Notes: generated by a model not told the origin, from the letters alone. Shown: positions 9,310-18,745, numbered from the stretch's first letter. The stretch is DNA of 47,490 nucleotides from Amoebophrya sp. A120 (GCA_905178155.1 CAJINV010000042.1:21485-68974); one strand, 5' to 3'. Program-made: numbers and translations.

Positions 9310-9594
9310 ATGATGCGCCTTGTGTCACTCTTCTTCGCACTTATCGGGTGCGCCTTCGGGTACAAGGACATTCTCACTCACGGCTCCGCTGGGCCTGTGG
9401 AGGTGATCAATGTCGCTCTGGAGAGCGCTATTCCAGATGCCATCGCGGCCCGTCGTTCCGCTGAAATGCGTCGCTCTGAAGCCGCTTCGTTGGCAAATTT
9501 GGCTCGTCGGCGTGCCCAGGCTAACAGCTCCTTGCAGTCAATGATCAGCATGGAGAAGATGAATGAGGCTACCGCGCGGGACTTGCTTGGTTAA
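9310..9594 (+). CDS. Cassette A gene 9: very small secreted helical protein
   Basis: A 94-residue protein with signal peptide MMRLVSLFFALIGCAFG, the strand VEVINVALES and a C-terminal Arg/Ala-rich helix (RRSAEMRRSEAASLANLARRRAQ). It is one strand plus one helix without an SFL site, so it looks like a minimal single unit of the cassette design. It differs from the copy at 22154 at seven of 94 positions by my count. Function unknown. Confidence 0.85.
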   Translation: MMRLVSLFFALIGCAFGYKDILTHGSAGPVEVINVALESAIPDAIAARRSAEMRRSEAASLANLARRRAQANSSLQSMISMEKMNEATARDLLG

Positions 9595-9910
9595 GCCGTT
9601 CGGCCTCTAAGCACCTCGGGTTCTCGTTTACTGGACCTAAATTTCTAAATGCTGAAATGAGTAAAGAAAGTTTGAAATAAAAACATTGCCTCAGCTGGCG
9701 TTCCAGTGATTCGCTTCGCCCAAAGCTGTTCTGTTGAAGAGCGTCAGTGAGAGCTATTTCGTCTACACTTTCATAATCCCTCGTTGCGGTCGTGAGAGTC
9801 TATCAAAAGTCAAACAGCTACGCGGCAAGGCTGGAAGCATCACTGTTACCTATTTCAAAAAAACATCCCACAGCAACACCAACAGCTACTTTTTCTACAA
9901 AAATAAAATC

Positions 9911-10567
9911 ATGGCCAAGATTTTCGCCACAATCGGCCTTTGCGCCGCACTGGCGCAGGCTGGGAAGCCAGTGGTGGAGTTGAGCCTAGCGTCTCCGTCG
10001 GCTCCGTATCCCGCAGTGTCTAGTGCTATTGCTGCTGCGGAATCCACCCGCCTGTCGGCTGAGCATGCGGCTTTGTCTGAGATCGACGCGGCGTACAAGT
10101 CGACGCTTGCGCAGGCCTCAGTCGCCCTTGGCAATACCATTTCCAAGGCCCTGGGTCGTGCGTCCTTTGCCAACATTGCGGAGCCGGTCATCTCTGTTCG
10201 CGTTGAAGGTGCTGCCTCGGATGAATCCGCTGGTGTTGCCGGTGTCAAGGCCTTGGAAGGCAAGCGTGCGTCAGCTATGGGTGCCCTCGTGTCGTCGGCC
10301 AAGCAAGAGTTCGGCGAAGTTGCCAAGGTTGTGATCGCGGAGTTTGACAAGCAATTGCGCGGGCACAAAAGCTTTTTGCGGTTTTCCCGGGAGATCAACG
10401 TGCGCGTCGGAGCGGATCCATCGTACAAGACTGTTTCCGCCATGTTGGGCGACATGGAATCTCGTCGCGACTCGGGGGAGACTCGGCTGAGAGCGGCCAT
10501 TCTATCCAAGGAAATGCAGTTGGTGAAGGCTTTGAATGCCATCGGCGCAGCTGCTTTGTCCCACTAA
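9911..10567 (+). CDS. Cassette A gene 10: three-strand SFL repeat protein
   Basis: A 218-residue protein. The start at 9911 is chosen because the signal peptide MAKIFATIGLCAALAQAG begins there; the frame extends upstream to 9734 without support from copy B. The mature protein is a triple unit: strand PVVELSLA plus helix, RASFANIAEP with strand VISVRVEGA plus helix, then HKSFLRFSR with strand INVRVGADP plus helix ending ALNAIGAAALSH. The first unit boundary has SFA instead of SFL. It is clearly paralogous to gene 11, next door (shared QLVKALN/QFVKALN C-terminus). Function unknown. Confidence 0.87.
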   Translation: MAKIFATIGLCAALAQAGKPVVELSLASPSAPYPAVSSAIAAAESTRLSAEHAALSEIDAAYKSTLAQASVALGNTISKALGRASFANIAEPVISVRVEGAASDESAGVAGVKALEGKRASAMGALVSSAKQEFGEVAKVVIAEFDKQLRGHKSFLRFSREINVRVGADPSYKTVSAMLGDMESRRDSGETRLRAAILSKEMQLVKALNAIGAAALSH

Positions 10568-10760
10568 ATGGCAGAGTTGCAACCTTATCCACAAAGACTA
10601 ACCCACGCATTTGAAAGTTAGATGAAAGCTTTGGATCAATTCAGCGCTCCTACGTTGCTGCATCACGTCTGCGGCCAACTTGGTTATGGCACTTTGCCCT
10701 CGCGTTTCCGTGTTTCATTGTGAGCGGAGAGCCAAACCTGCAAAAAAAAGGTTCTGAGCG

Positions 10761-10767
10761 GAGAGAC
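10761..10767 (+). promoter_or_regulatory. GAGAGAC element upstream of gene 11A
   Basis: GAGAGACAAACAG, 118 bp before the ATG at 10879, with the same 13-base extension as the element at 7019. Confidence 0.45.
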
Positions 10768-10878
10768 AAACAGCTCAAAGAGTCATTGCAAATCAAAAGC
10801 ACACACTTCCGCTTCTTCAACTCTTTTGTGATTTCTGTTTCGACCTAGAGCATCTTTTTTGTCAACAAATCTACAAAA

Positions 10879-11499
10879 ATGTACTCCAAGATCCTTGCTG
10901 CGTGCCTCGTTGGCAGCGTTGCTGCTGATAGTGAGCCGCTGATCCAAGTTGCCCTGGCGCCGCCAGTGGATGCGGGGAGTAGCTTCTCGTCCTATGGGAA
11001 GGCGGAATCCGCCATGGAAGCTTCTGGCGTGAGCAGTCTCCAGAAGGCCATGTCTTCCGCACTGGCATCCGCAAAGGCAGAGATTGACGCTGTGGTACAC
11101 CACTCCTCCTTTCTGCAAGGCGCACCAGTTTTCATTCGCGTGATGAGTGGCCCGGAGTCGGGTGCTTCCGCTGGTCGCGTTGCGGCTTTTGAAAACGTGC
11201 GATCTGATCTGGAATCCAAGCGCATTGCGCAAGCCACCGCGGAGTTTGGCGCTCTGGCCAAGATTGTCATCGGGGAGTTGAAGAGCGCGCTGCATGGGAG
11301 TTTTCTGCAGAAAGGAGCGGGATCTATCGGCGTCAAGGTCAAGGCTTCTGACATTCCGTGGGCGTCCACCGTGGATCTGCTGCAGGCCACTGAATCCTCG
11401 CGCGACGCGTCGGAGGTTGCTCTGCAGGGCAAAATCTTGGACATGCAGATCCAGTTCGTCAAGGCGTTGAACGGGATGATCGCCTCTGCATTGGGCTAA
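10879..11499 (+). CDS. Cassette A gene 11: three-strand SFL repeat protein
   Basis: A 206-residue protein. Signal peptide MYSKILAACLVGSVAA, strand LIQVALAPP, helix, HHSSFLQGAP (SFL at 77-79), strand VFIRVMS, helix, GSFLQKGAG (SFL at 141-143), strand IGVKVKASDIP and a C-terminal helix ending ALNGMIASALG. The architecture parallels gene 10, so these two are tandem paralogues that predate the cassette duplication. About 20 of 206 residues differ from the copy at 23671. No cysteine in the mature chain. A structural role is inferred, not shown. Confidence 0.88.
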   Translation: MYSKILAACLVGSVAADSEPLIQVALAPPVDAGSSFSSYGKAESAMEASGVSSLQKAMSSALASAKAEIDAVVHHSSFLQGAPVFIRVMSGPESGASAGRVAAFENVRSDLESKRIAQATAEFGALAKIVIGELKSALHGSFLQKGAGSIGVKVKASDIPWASTVDLLQATESSRDASEVALQGKILDMQIQFVKALNGMIASALG

Positions 11500-11871
11500 A
11501 TTCCGTCTCTACGTTCCAACAGCATTTGTGCTGACAATTCTGCTGAATGTTGCGCGTTAAATGAAAAGTGCAGGCCGCGATGATATTTGTGAATCTACAG
11601 TGGCAGCTGGGCCACTTTTCCTCGTGCACAGGATCCAAGCGCAAATGGCGTGTTCAGCGTGAGTTCGTGCTCTTCAAACTGCGTTCCCTGAGACCATCGC
11701 AAATACCAAGGCAAGATTCTCAGGTAGGCTGAAATGAGTGACTGTCCAGAACGCTGCAAAATTTTTTTCGCGGAATTCGCCCCACAAAAAGCAACCGCTT
11801 CTGAACAAACTATTGTGAAATTAGGATTCATTTTTTTGTTACTCCGTTTCTCACGGATCAAGAAATATATA

Positions 11872-12201
11872 ATGTTTCGTCTTGCTCTCATCTTCACTGC
11901 CCTTTTTGGAGCTTTTGTCTCCGCCCAGCGTGAGAGCGACCTGTCTGACATTTCCGCAGCCGCCAAGGCGTACAAATCGGCGGGGCTAGCTTATCAGGCT
12001 GCTGCAGCATCCACAGGAGCCGCGTCGGCGGCTGCCACGGGAGGATCTGTCGTCGACTACACAACCGGCCAATCCGTCTCTTTTCTGCGCAAAGGAGCAA
12101 TGCTACGCGGTTTGGTTTCGCGCATCATGGGAGCTTCCGGTGGTTATCTGCCGGAGCGCAAGACGCAGTCTCCCATTGTTCAGCTGCACTTGCACGCCTG
12201 A
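11872..12201 (+). CDS. Cassette A gene 12: small secreted SFL protein
   Basis: A 109-residue protein. The signal peptide MFRLALIFTALFGAFVSA precedes QRESDLSDISAAAKAYKSAGLAY, an Ala-rich stretch, the sequence GGSVVDYTTGQS, then VSFLRKGA at about 69-76. It ends with a strand, SPIVQLHLHA. Here the SFL-strand order brings the strand to the extreme C-terminus. The ATG at 11872 follows an A-rich leader; upstream in-frame codons to 11734 are not conserved in copy B. Function unknown. Confidence 0.83.
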   Translation: MFRLALIFTALFGAFVSAQRESDLSDISAAAKAYKSAGLAYQAAAASTGAASAAATGGSVVDYTTGQSVSFLRKGAMLRGLVSRIMGASGGYLPERKTQSPIVQLHLHA

Positions 12202-12582
12202 GTTTTCAGGGTTGGGCTTTTGAAAGACGCCGTCTCAGCTTCTTAACAATTGTCTTGATTTTCAGTTTGGAGTTGTCAAATTCTTAACACTGCTATGATT
12301 ATCAGGTGCGCCACAGTTGCTACCCGACCGCAGTTGCAATTGCAGCGTTCGTAGCTGCTTGCTGTTCCAACAATTTGCTGTCTGGTAAGAATCATATGGC
12401 GCGCACTGAGTGAAAAAAAATGCAAGATTCGTGATGAGTGAAGTCGTGTTGGCGCTCATGGTTGCCAGCGCTCCGGAGTGAAAACAAAAGTCTCTTTGCA
12501 CACACCCAAAACGACAACCTCCTAAATCAACACGCCTCCATTTGATAGAGTCGCGTTGTTTTTCACTCCACTTTACCAAACC

Positions 12583-13050
12583 ATGTTCGGTGTTGCTGTG
12601 TTCTCCGCTCTGGTCGCCGCTGTGTCGGCTGATCCAATCTTCCCCGGCTCTGCCGCTGCTGCCGCCAGCACGTTGGCCGGAATCATGTCCTCGGGAAGCT
12701 CCAGTACTGCCTACAAGCAGTCCGTTGGGAATGCGTCTGCCAATGAAGCTGCCGCTATTGCCGCGGGAACTGCAGCACTCACGGAGGAAGTGTCTTCCGC
12801 AATGGCTCTGGAAAGTTTGAAGAAGGACGCTTACGTCGCAGCCCACATAGCAGTCAGGAAGCAGTTGTACGCTGGCGGGTGCCCAATGAACATGTCCGGT
12901 TGCCCCATCGGATTTACTGCGTCTGGTGGAACCTGCTACCCCACCGCCTCTTACACGGGATACTGCGGCCCGCAGTCGTTCTCTGGCATGAGCGACGCAC
13001 AGAAGACGGACTTCGCCTGGAAGTGCGGAGCTAGCTTCCCGTGCGCGTAG
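12583..13050 (+). CDS. Cassette A gene 13: secreted protein with six-Cys CPW-WPC-like module
   Basis: A 155-residue protein. The signal peptide MFGVAVFSALVAAVSA is followed by DPIFPGSAAAAAS, an Ala-rich helical region with KKDAYVAAHIAVRKQLYAGG, and a complete six-cysteine module: C100, CPIGF at 107-111, C118, Y124-x-G-x-C128, C148 and FPC at 152-154. Spacing matches the CPW-WPC domain, but both aromatic anchors (CPxxW and WPC) are Phe. The diverged relative at 27360 restores WPC, supporting the assignment. No SFL motif. About 22 of 155 residues differ from copy B. Confidence 0.87.
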   Translation: MFGVAVFSALVAAVSADPIFPGSAAAAASTLAGIMSSGSSSTAYKQSVGNASANEAAAIAAGTAALTEEVSSAMALESLKKDAYVAAHIAVRKQLYAGGCPMNMSGCPIGFTASGGTCYPTASYTGYCGPQSFSGMSDAQKTDFAWKCGASFPCA

Positions 13051-13536
13051 GGAGCTGGAGTTTTTGTCTCTAGGCAAAGATCTGACTTTTAGTTGCTCAA
13101 GCATTCTCCTGCCCAAATATACAAGAAAAACAGATTTGAAATTATGAGAAAGAAACTGGAAGCCCTTATCGCCGCTCAAGCAGCCTCCTCCTGCAAAATT
13201 GCTCAGATGTTCGTTTCGCAAAAGCAACTGACTCGTTGGCAAATTCGCCAGAAAACGTTCCTGCTCGGTGAGCGCAGCTGGATGAAAAAAGTGAAAAGTG
13301 AAGCAAGATATCTCCGTATGCGTGAGCAAGTGGATGAATTTGGATCTAATTGTATTTCCCTCGGCGTCATTCTCAAATCGCAAGAGAGAAATTTGAGTTG
13401 CTTCGTTCGCTACTAATCGTTGGTACGCTTTCTGATGTCGCTCTGACATATCTCAAAGGCTCTTTTTGTACTTATTGCAGAATCAAACTTTTTTCTCTTG
13501 TGGCAGACTCTGACACACCCGTCTTTTACATTGACA

Positions 13537-14111
13537 ATGCGCTTTACTGTTTTTGCATCGTGCGCGACGCTCGTCGCTGGCTTCACGGCGTTTAACTCGC
13601 CGACGGCCCCCGGAAATTACGGCCTCCCGGCTGAAAAAGCAGAATTCACTGGTGAAATTGCCCACAGCCTGCCAGAAGTGAACGTCCGGTACCACTTCCC
13701 GGCCTTTGACGCGGCTTCGGCCATGTCGTCCATGGAAAGCGGCTTGGCGATGGACAATCGTATCGCTGCGGCGGCTCAGGAGTTGCGTTCTGATAAAGTA
13801 TAATACTCTTTCTTTGTGAATCTGCATATTCTCGTCGCTCGTTTGTTCACACATTTTTCTGCTCGGGAAAAATAACATACTCACTCTGTACTCAAAAACA
13901 CCTGCAGGCCCTTCTGGCGGCGCTCACTCCCTCCAGTTTTCTGCGCAAAGGCGATGCGATTCTGGGCGCCATGGGAAGTCTCCCGGTCCCGCCGCAGCCG
14001 GACACCACGGGCTTGGCTGCCTTCCGGGAAATGATGTTGGGTATGGAGCATGCCCCCCGGCCGCACCCGACCTACGCCTCGGCGGCTGCGTCCTGTCCGG
14101 GAGGATGCTGA
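13537..14111 (+). CDS. Cassette B gene 1: secreted SFL-motif protein, two exons
   Basis: Second copy of the gene at 1113. Exons 13537-13797 and 13908-14111 give 154 residues, exactly as in copy A. The GT-AG intron (110 bp) sits at the identical phase-0 position, so it predates the cassette duplication, although its sequence has completely diverged. The signal peptide MRFTVFASCATLVAG, strand EVNVRYHFP, PSSFLRKGD and tail FREMMLGMEHAPRPHP are all kept; the last residues are SCPGGC. A preceding T-rich tract and ATTGACA leader mark the start. Confidence 0.85.
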
Positions 14112-14419
14112 ACTGATGATCCAAGAGCAACGCGGACCTGTGCGTGAATATCAGTGCAAATGATTGAATCAGAGTTTTCTGACGGACCGCGACAAAAGGT
14201 CTGAAATCCACTCCTTTAGGTGTCGTTTTGTTCTAACGTTACAGAATGAGCGCAAATCGTCGCCCCAAAGAATGAGCGCAAAAGATGCAAGTGAGGTGCT
14301 GCAAATGCAAAAGGCCTATCAAACTTCGCAAGCTCCAAGATGTGGTCTGCAATGCTTATTTCAAGTGTATGATCCTTGTAGTGAATCTTTTTCTTTGTTT
14401 TGTTAGTCACAGAAACAAG

Positions 14420-15538
14420 ATGTTTCGTGTGCTTGCAGCAACTTCCCTGTGCGCTCATGGTGCGCGGATGTTCCCTGACCCGCTGGAAATGGTTCCGCCG
14501 GGTGTGGCATCGGGCATTGCGGGTAAGGTCGCCGACGCGACTCCTTACACTTTGAACCTGATGCCCCCCTCCATGCCATCTGCCGAGGCAAACGCTGATA
14601 TTGATGCGCTGATGGCTGTTGAGAAGGCCCATGAAAAGGGTCTGGAAGCGGCGGGGCTAGCGGACAAGCAACGCCTTCTGAGCGCAGAGATTGCCAAGGT
14701 TCACAGCATCGTTGGCGCGCACCACTCGTTTCTCCAGGGTTATTCGTCGCTCGCTCCAGCTGCTGATCATGAATTCGTGTTGCACGCTCCTGCTGAAGAC
14801 AAGGCGGCGGTTGACGCTGCCGTCTCGTCTATTTTCAAAACTGAATCTGCAAAGTCGTCGGCCGAAGCTGCCGCGGACGCATCCCTCAAGCAGGCTATGC
14901 TCTCTGCAGAGATCGCGAAGATCGGCCGGATCGTGCGCGGCAAGTCCAGCTTTCTGGAGCCCTTCGTGCCGCCAGTTGCCATTCAGTCCACCATGCAGGC
15001 CTCGCTCCCGTCTGTGATCGACATCCACTATGACGTGCCACATGCAGGGTTCACCCAGGAATTGGCCGCGTTGAAAGCCGCGTCCTTTCTGCAAAAGGGC
15101 AAGACTGACGTGTACTTTGAAGCAGGTGCCCCAGCCTCAGTCCTGGAAAGTGAGTACCAATCCATCAAGACGTCGCTTGAGCAGAGCATTGAAAAATCCT
15201 TCCAAGCCATTCGCTCCGCTGCTTTGGGCGCGTCCTTCTTGAAGGCCTCTCCTTTCCGTGAGCCGACTGTGCACGTGATGGTTGACTCCGCTTCAAAGGG
15301 CAAGAAGGTAGATATGGCGCGCCTGACGGCTGACGGATTTGCGTACGCGGCCAAGCGCCTTGCTAGCTTGGAAGCTGAAATGTCCCACAGCTCCTTCCTG
15401 AGTGGTGATGAAGTGCCGCGCTCCGCTCCGGTGCTGAACGTGGACATTGAGACTCCGACCTTCGTCTCCGGTGCAGATATCGCAACTGTCAAGGGTGAGA
15501 TGCAGGCCATTTCCAGCTTGCAGTCACAGCTGCGCTAA
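14420..15538 (+). CDS. Cassette B gene 2: large five-SFL secreted repeat protein
   Basis: A 372-residue counterpart of the gene at 1977, equal in length with no indels by eye. The start at 14420 lies 8 bp after TTAGTCACAG, a possible cis- or trans-splice acceptor, which explains why the upstream in-frame codons from 14285 look noncoding. All five SFL sites persist: HHSFLQG, KSSFLEP, ASFLQKG, ASFLKAS (copy A has SSFLQSS) and HSSFLSG. The fourth unit is the most variable (ALGASFLKASPFREP against AIGSSFLQSSPAREP). Substitutions concentrate in linkers while strands such as VIDIHYDVPHAGF are invariant. Confidence 0.88.
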   Translation: MFRVLAATSLCAHGARMFPDPLEMVPPGVASGIAGKVADATPYTLNLMPPSMPSAEANADIDALMAVEKAHEKGLEAAGLADKQRLLSAEIAKVHSIVGAHHSFLQGYSSLAPAADHEFVLHAPAEDKAAVDAAVSSIFKTESAKSSAEAAADASLKQAMLSAEIAKIGRIVRGKSSFLEPFVPPVAIQSTMQASLPSVIDIHYDVPHAGFTQELAALKAASFLQKGKTDVYFEAGAPASVLESEYQSIKTSLEQSIEKSFQAIRSAALGASFLKASPFREPTVHVMVDSASKGKKVDMARLTADGFAYAAKRLASLEAEMSHSSFLSGDEVPRSAPVLNVDIETPTFVSGADIATVKGEMQAISSLQSQLR

Positions 15539-15772
15539 ATCTCTGCTTGGCGCCCGGAGTCGCTCGAGCGGACCTTCCTACATTTGACTGATGAAAAACG
15601 CGTCTACGTTTCGCTTTTGAAATCTCGACTCTGCTTCGTGAGTTCTTCATGCGCTCCATCAGAATAATTTCTTCTTTTGTGTTCCGTATGAGTCGTCATC
15701 ACCCCAATCGCTGAGTGATGAGAAACAAATGTGGTAAGCAAATTTATAGTCCTCGTAATATGCTGTTTCGCG

Positions 15773-15779
15773 GAGAGAT
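15773..15779 (+). promoter_or_regulatory. GAGAGAT element upstream of gene 3B
   Basis: CGGAGAGATTGG, 109 bp before the ATG at 15882. Confidence 0.4.
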
Positions 15780-15881
15780 TGGAATCTAAACGGCCCACCA
15801 GGTTTATTTTTCTGCTCATTGTGTGTCCATGACCAACAAAATTAGAACCAACAAATCTATTTGATATTGCAGTCGAGCAAC

Positions 15882-16439
15882 ATGCGCGTTGTTTTCTGCC
15901 TTTTTGGAGCCGCCTCTGCCCTCAAAGTGAGGGACAGTGCGTCGGCAGCGTCCGGGCTTATCGGCTCGCTGTCTGGAGGAGGTGCGGCTGGATTGACTGC
16001 TGCCACCATGCCGTCGGATGCGAAGTTGGGAGGGGTGACCGGAGATTTACTCGCGGGCGCTGAAGCGTTTGCTGCTGCCGCTCCGTCATCGCCGGAGGAG
16101 AAGCAGCTCACAGCAGCGGTGAAAGCCGCAATGGGGTCGTCGCCCACGACCGTCGGCAAGTTTACTTTGCCTTACTCCACGGGTGCTGCGAGCTTTCTGA
16201 AGCTGACCGGACTGTCCAGCGGTGATTTGTCCACAATTGCCCAACAGGTTGCGGCGGCCGCGACTAAGCTCTCTGGACTCACTGGACCGACCGCTACCTG
16301 CCCGTCTGGATGGGTGGAGACCGCGGGAACGTGCAATCCTACCGGAAGCTACTCGGGTTTCTGCACCAGAGGCCTGCCGTCTGACCTGAGCGTCGCGGAG
16401 AAGCAAGAAGCGCAGATCTTCTGCGATGTCGCGTACTAA
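15882..16439 (+). CDS. Cassette B gene 3: secreted protein with partial CPW-WPC module
   Basis: A 185-residue counterpart of the gene at 3422. Signal peptide MRVVFCLFGAASALK, then AASFLKLTG. The C-terminal module CPSGW ... CNPTGSYSGFC ... FCDVAY keeps all four cysteines. The central segment SSPTTVGKFTLPYSTGAASF is identical in both copies, so constraint is highest immediately before the SFL site. Codon third positions differ widely from copy A, which argues for an old duplication kept by purifying selection. Confidence 0.85.
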   Translation: MRVVFCLFGAASALKVRDSASAASGLIGSLSGGGAAGLTAATMPSDAKLGGVTGDLLAGAEAFAAAAPSSPEEKQLTAAVKAAMGSSPTTVGKFTLPYSTGAASFLKLTGLSSGDLSTIAQQVAAAATKLSGLTGPTATCPSGWVETAGTCNPTGSYSGFCTRGLPSDLSVAEKQEAQIFCDVAY

Positions 16440-16592
16440 GCAGCAACCTGTGTCGCCTGATTACCGCAGCTAAGCGTGACTCTTCTAGTGTAATCGTTTC
16501 TAAGTTGGAATAGAGAACCCCACTCCTCAGATTCTTCGCTGGGCTGTGTAGCCTCAATCATTCTCATCATTCTGTTCGTTCGACGCTGCCTT

Positions 16593-16599
16593 GAGAGAC
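16593..16599 (+). promoter_or_regulatory. GAGAGAC element upstream of gene 4B
   Basis: TTGAGAGACAGG, 190 bp before the ATG at 16783, the most distant member of the set. Confidence 0.35.
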
Positions 16600-16782
16600 A
16601 GGCTAGGACTCGGATACGTCCAGAGCGGAGTGAATGCTGTGCACTCAAACCTGATGCCAAAGCTGCCGTCGCCTAACGTTTTACTACAACACTGTCTGCT
16701 TGACTAACATTGCACGGTCTCCTCTCAACCTTGTAGCACTTTTTTTGAATAGAGAACCTGAAACTAGAACTTCTTGCGAAGA

Positions 16783-17169
16783 ATGCTGCGTACACTCTTT
16801 ATCGCGGTTGCGGCTTTTTTTGCCTGCTGCACTGCAGAGTCAATCAAAGTTGCTGGCCCGGGACACCTGACAGCAAGCGCCAAAGACATTGCTGCATTGG
16901 AGGCTCGCATTCAGGCGTTCATGCACTCCCAAGTCATGGGCAAAACTTCCTTCCTTAAAACTGGGGCTGCTGCGTGGGCCGGATCTCCAGGCATGGTCAA
17001 GGAGGCTTTGTTTTTGACGCAGCCAATGCGGACCGACTCTCCGGCGAAGGTCAACATCGTGGAGAAACGCCCTGAGTTTACTGCGTCGGCTTCCTCCGTC
17101 GCTGACTCTAGCCAAGCTGCTTATGATATGCAAGCCTTTTCTGCGGGTCTCGCTAGCTTGCGCGTGTAA
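16783..17169 (+). CDS. Cassette B gene 4: small secreted SFL protein
   Basis: A 128-residue counterpart of the gene at 4314, three residues shorter just before MGKTSFLKTGAA. The signal peptide MLRTLFIAVAAFFACCTA is more diverged than the mature part, as expected for a region selected only for hydrophobicity. ALFLTQPMRTDSPAKVNI is identical in both copies. It ends FSAGLASLRV. Confidence 0.85.
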   Translation: MLRTLFIAVAAFFACCTAESIKVAGPGHLTASAKDIAALEARIQAFMHSQVMGKTSFLKTGAAAWAGSPGMVKEALFLTQPMRTDSPAKVNIVEKRPEFTASASSVADSSQAAYDMQAFSAGLASLRV

Positions 17170-17435
17170 GCAGTGGCACTCCAACAATGTAAACAAGTGA
17201 CAATAACAGTCTCCTGATAAAAGTTAGTAACTAACCTACACAGAGACCCAAACTGGTCCTTCATCCCTTATGTCGTCATGATGTGTTCGTCTGGGCGCGA
17301 CCGCACCAAAATGGCTTTTGCTCTTCCGGTCTTTTGTCAAAATCAAATGGCCAAACCCTCCAAGTCAATCATTGAGTCTTTCCAACGCATTCGTCTCCCA
17401 AATAGTGCGTTTTTTTCCCAAACTGAGACACTAAG

Positions 17436-18441
17436 ATGAAAGTTGCTGTATCCTTGACGGTTGTGGCGGGCGCCAGCGCTCTGTCCATGTCGCAGCGGAT
17501 CACCGCGGGGAACCGTCTGCTGTCCCTCCCTGCACAGCACACTGAGGTGCCGCTGGATAAGCTGAATGAGGTCCGCGAGGTGTTGAGCAAGGACTGTGGT
17601 GCGGAATGCGTGAAGTACTGGGATTCCGTGATGTCGACTGCACAGAAGGATGGCAAAACGGTCCTGTCTGCACTTCAGGAACAAACCGCTGACACTTTCA
17701 ACAAAATGAAGGAATTCCAAGCCGCTGTGGAGCATGAGGACCCGACCACGGCGCTAGCTGAGTTCCAGGCAACCCACAGCGCCTTTTTGAAAGAGCGCAG
17801 CACCTTGTCGTCTGCTGTTCCAATGATGGACGCGCCCTGCTTTTTATCATAAACAAAACTACCAAAATGCCCAGACAACAATGTAATTCTTGCATTCAGT
17901 ACTGAAACTCAGGTGTATTCACGGAGTGACGGAGAGCTTAGTTAGAGCTTACATGCGGTTTGAGAATCGGACAGAAATGGTATTTTTGTTTGGCATACCT
18001 TGACGCCAAGTCCTGCAAGCTGGTGGAGGCACTGGGCAACCGCTGCAACTTCGGTCGTGTCGCGACCCTGGCCATCTACCAAGCCATCAACCTCCCAATC
18101 CATGTATTGGGTGTTGCGACCAAAATTCTGTGTGCCTGCATCGACGTTTACACCGCCAGCACGTGCTTGCTCAGATTCGCTCCGTTTTGCGGACCGGTCC
18201 ACTCGTTGATGGGAAAGGTCTGGGGCATCAATAATTCGGTTTGGGAGGCCACAAAGGTACACTATTCAGCTATTTTTTCTATAGACTAGTACGGGGGGAT
18301 CCGTGTAGCTTTTCTTTTGTGATTAATTGCGTCGCGCCGGATCAGGAGGCTTTCCCATGATTTCCTTCCCTTTACACAAAACAGGCCGTCACCAGCAAAT
18401 GCAAGGTTATTGGCAGCCCGTTAGTGGCCAGCCCGCCATAG
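17436..18441 (+). CDS. Cassette B gene 5: Cys-rich secreted protein, interrupted by two insertions
   Basis: Counterpart of the gene at 5034. Coding blocks 17436-17843, 18002-18256 and 18385-18441 join to 239 residues, colinear with copy A except one residue near position 36. The second gap (18257-18384) is an ordinary GT-AG intron. The first gap (17844-18001) lacks GT-AG ends and has terminal inverted repeats; if it is not removed, translation stops at 17852 giving 138 residues. A canonical alternative (GT at about 17815 to AG at 18010) would keep frame but delete about twelve residues, including a conserved Cys. THSAFLKERS replaces THSSFIKERS of copy A. I favour a functional gene with a noncanonical intron; a pseudogene is possible. 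Confidence 0.75.
17844..18001 (+). mobile_element. 158-bp TIR-bounded insertion / noncanonical intron in gene 5B
   Basis: Absent from copy A, where the flanking codons (PCF-DEKSCK) are continuous. The arms are 17845-17864 (TATCATAAACAAAACTACCA) and 17978-17997 (TGGTATTTTTGTTTGGCATA), which pair at 16 of 20 positions. Candidate target duplication: CTTT (17840-17843) and CCTT (17998-18001). The length is not a multiple of three and it carries an in-frame TAA, so it must be spliced or it truncates the protein. Boundaries are TT...TT-like in every possible alignment, not GT-AG. Nonautonomous introner or MITE-like element. Confidence 0.8.
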
Positions 18442-18745
18442 GCAGGATGCCAAACCGGTGACGTGTCAAAAAATCGGACGCGACAATACACTGATGAAAT
18501 CCTGATAGTTTTTTGATTCCCATTTTCCACAATGTATTTTCCAGCGTCTCACGTTCATATGTGTTCCTAAATTCGTGCTCATGTGTCGTGACAACGAGCG
18601 GCCACCCAAAAAATGCAATACTCGTAATCAAAGAGACAGAATCAGCCCGCGTAATCAAAGAGAAATCAAAGAGAAATGTTGCTTGACTTGCCGTAGCACA
18701 AGTCCTTGGCGTCGTGTTTTTTTTCGTGGAATCATCGCCAGGAAG

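Larger units (their letters stand above)
1672..13536. other. Cassette A intergenic spacers
   Basis: Spacers between the thirteen genes run from about 210 to 490 bp, most near 300 bp (for example 3096-3421, 3980-4313, 6846-7149, 8996-9309, 9595-9910, 10568-10878, 11500-11871, 12202-12582, 13051-13536). They carry no supported gene. Recurrent contents are a GAGAGA[C/T]-like element in the distal part, a T-rich tract, and an A-rich stretch directly before the ATG (such as TCAAAA or ACAAACA). They do not align by eye with the cassette B spacers at equivalent positions. The last one, 13051-13536, separates the cassettes and contains a 107-codon frame that I reject as a gene. Confidence 0.6.

Noticed and set aside
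13093-13416. 107-codon plus-strand frame between the cassettes
   Set aside because: Lys/Arg-rich, no signal peptide, no counterpart after gene 13B, and it lies in the spacer that supplies the gene 1B promoter.
12262-13449. 395-codon open frame on the minus strand, antisense to gene 13A
   Set aside because: It overlaps a well-supported secreted gene on the other strand, has no signal peptide or domain, and its composition is that of a codon shadow; copy B has no intact equivalent.
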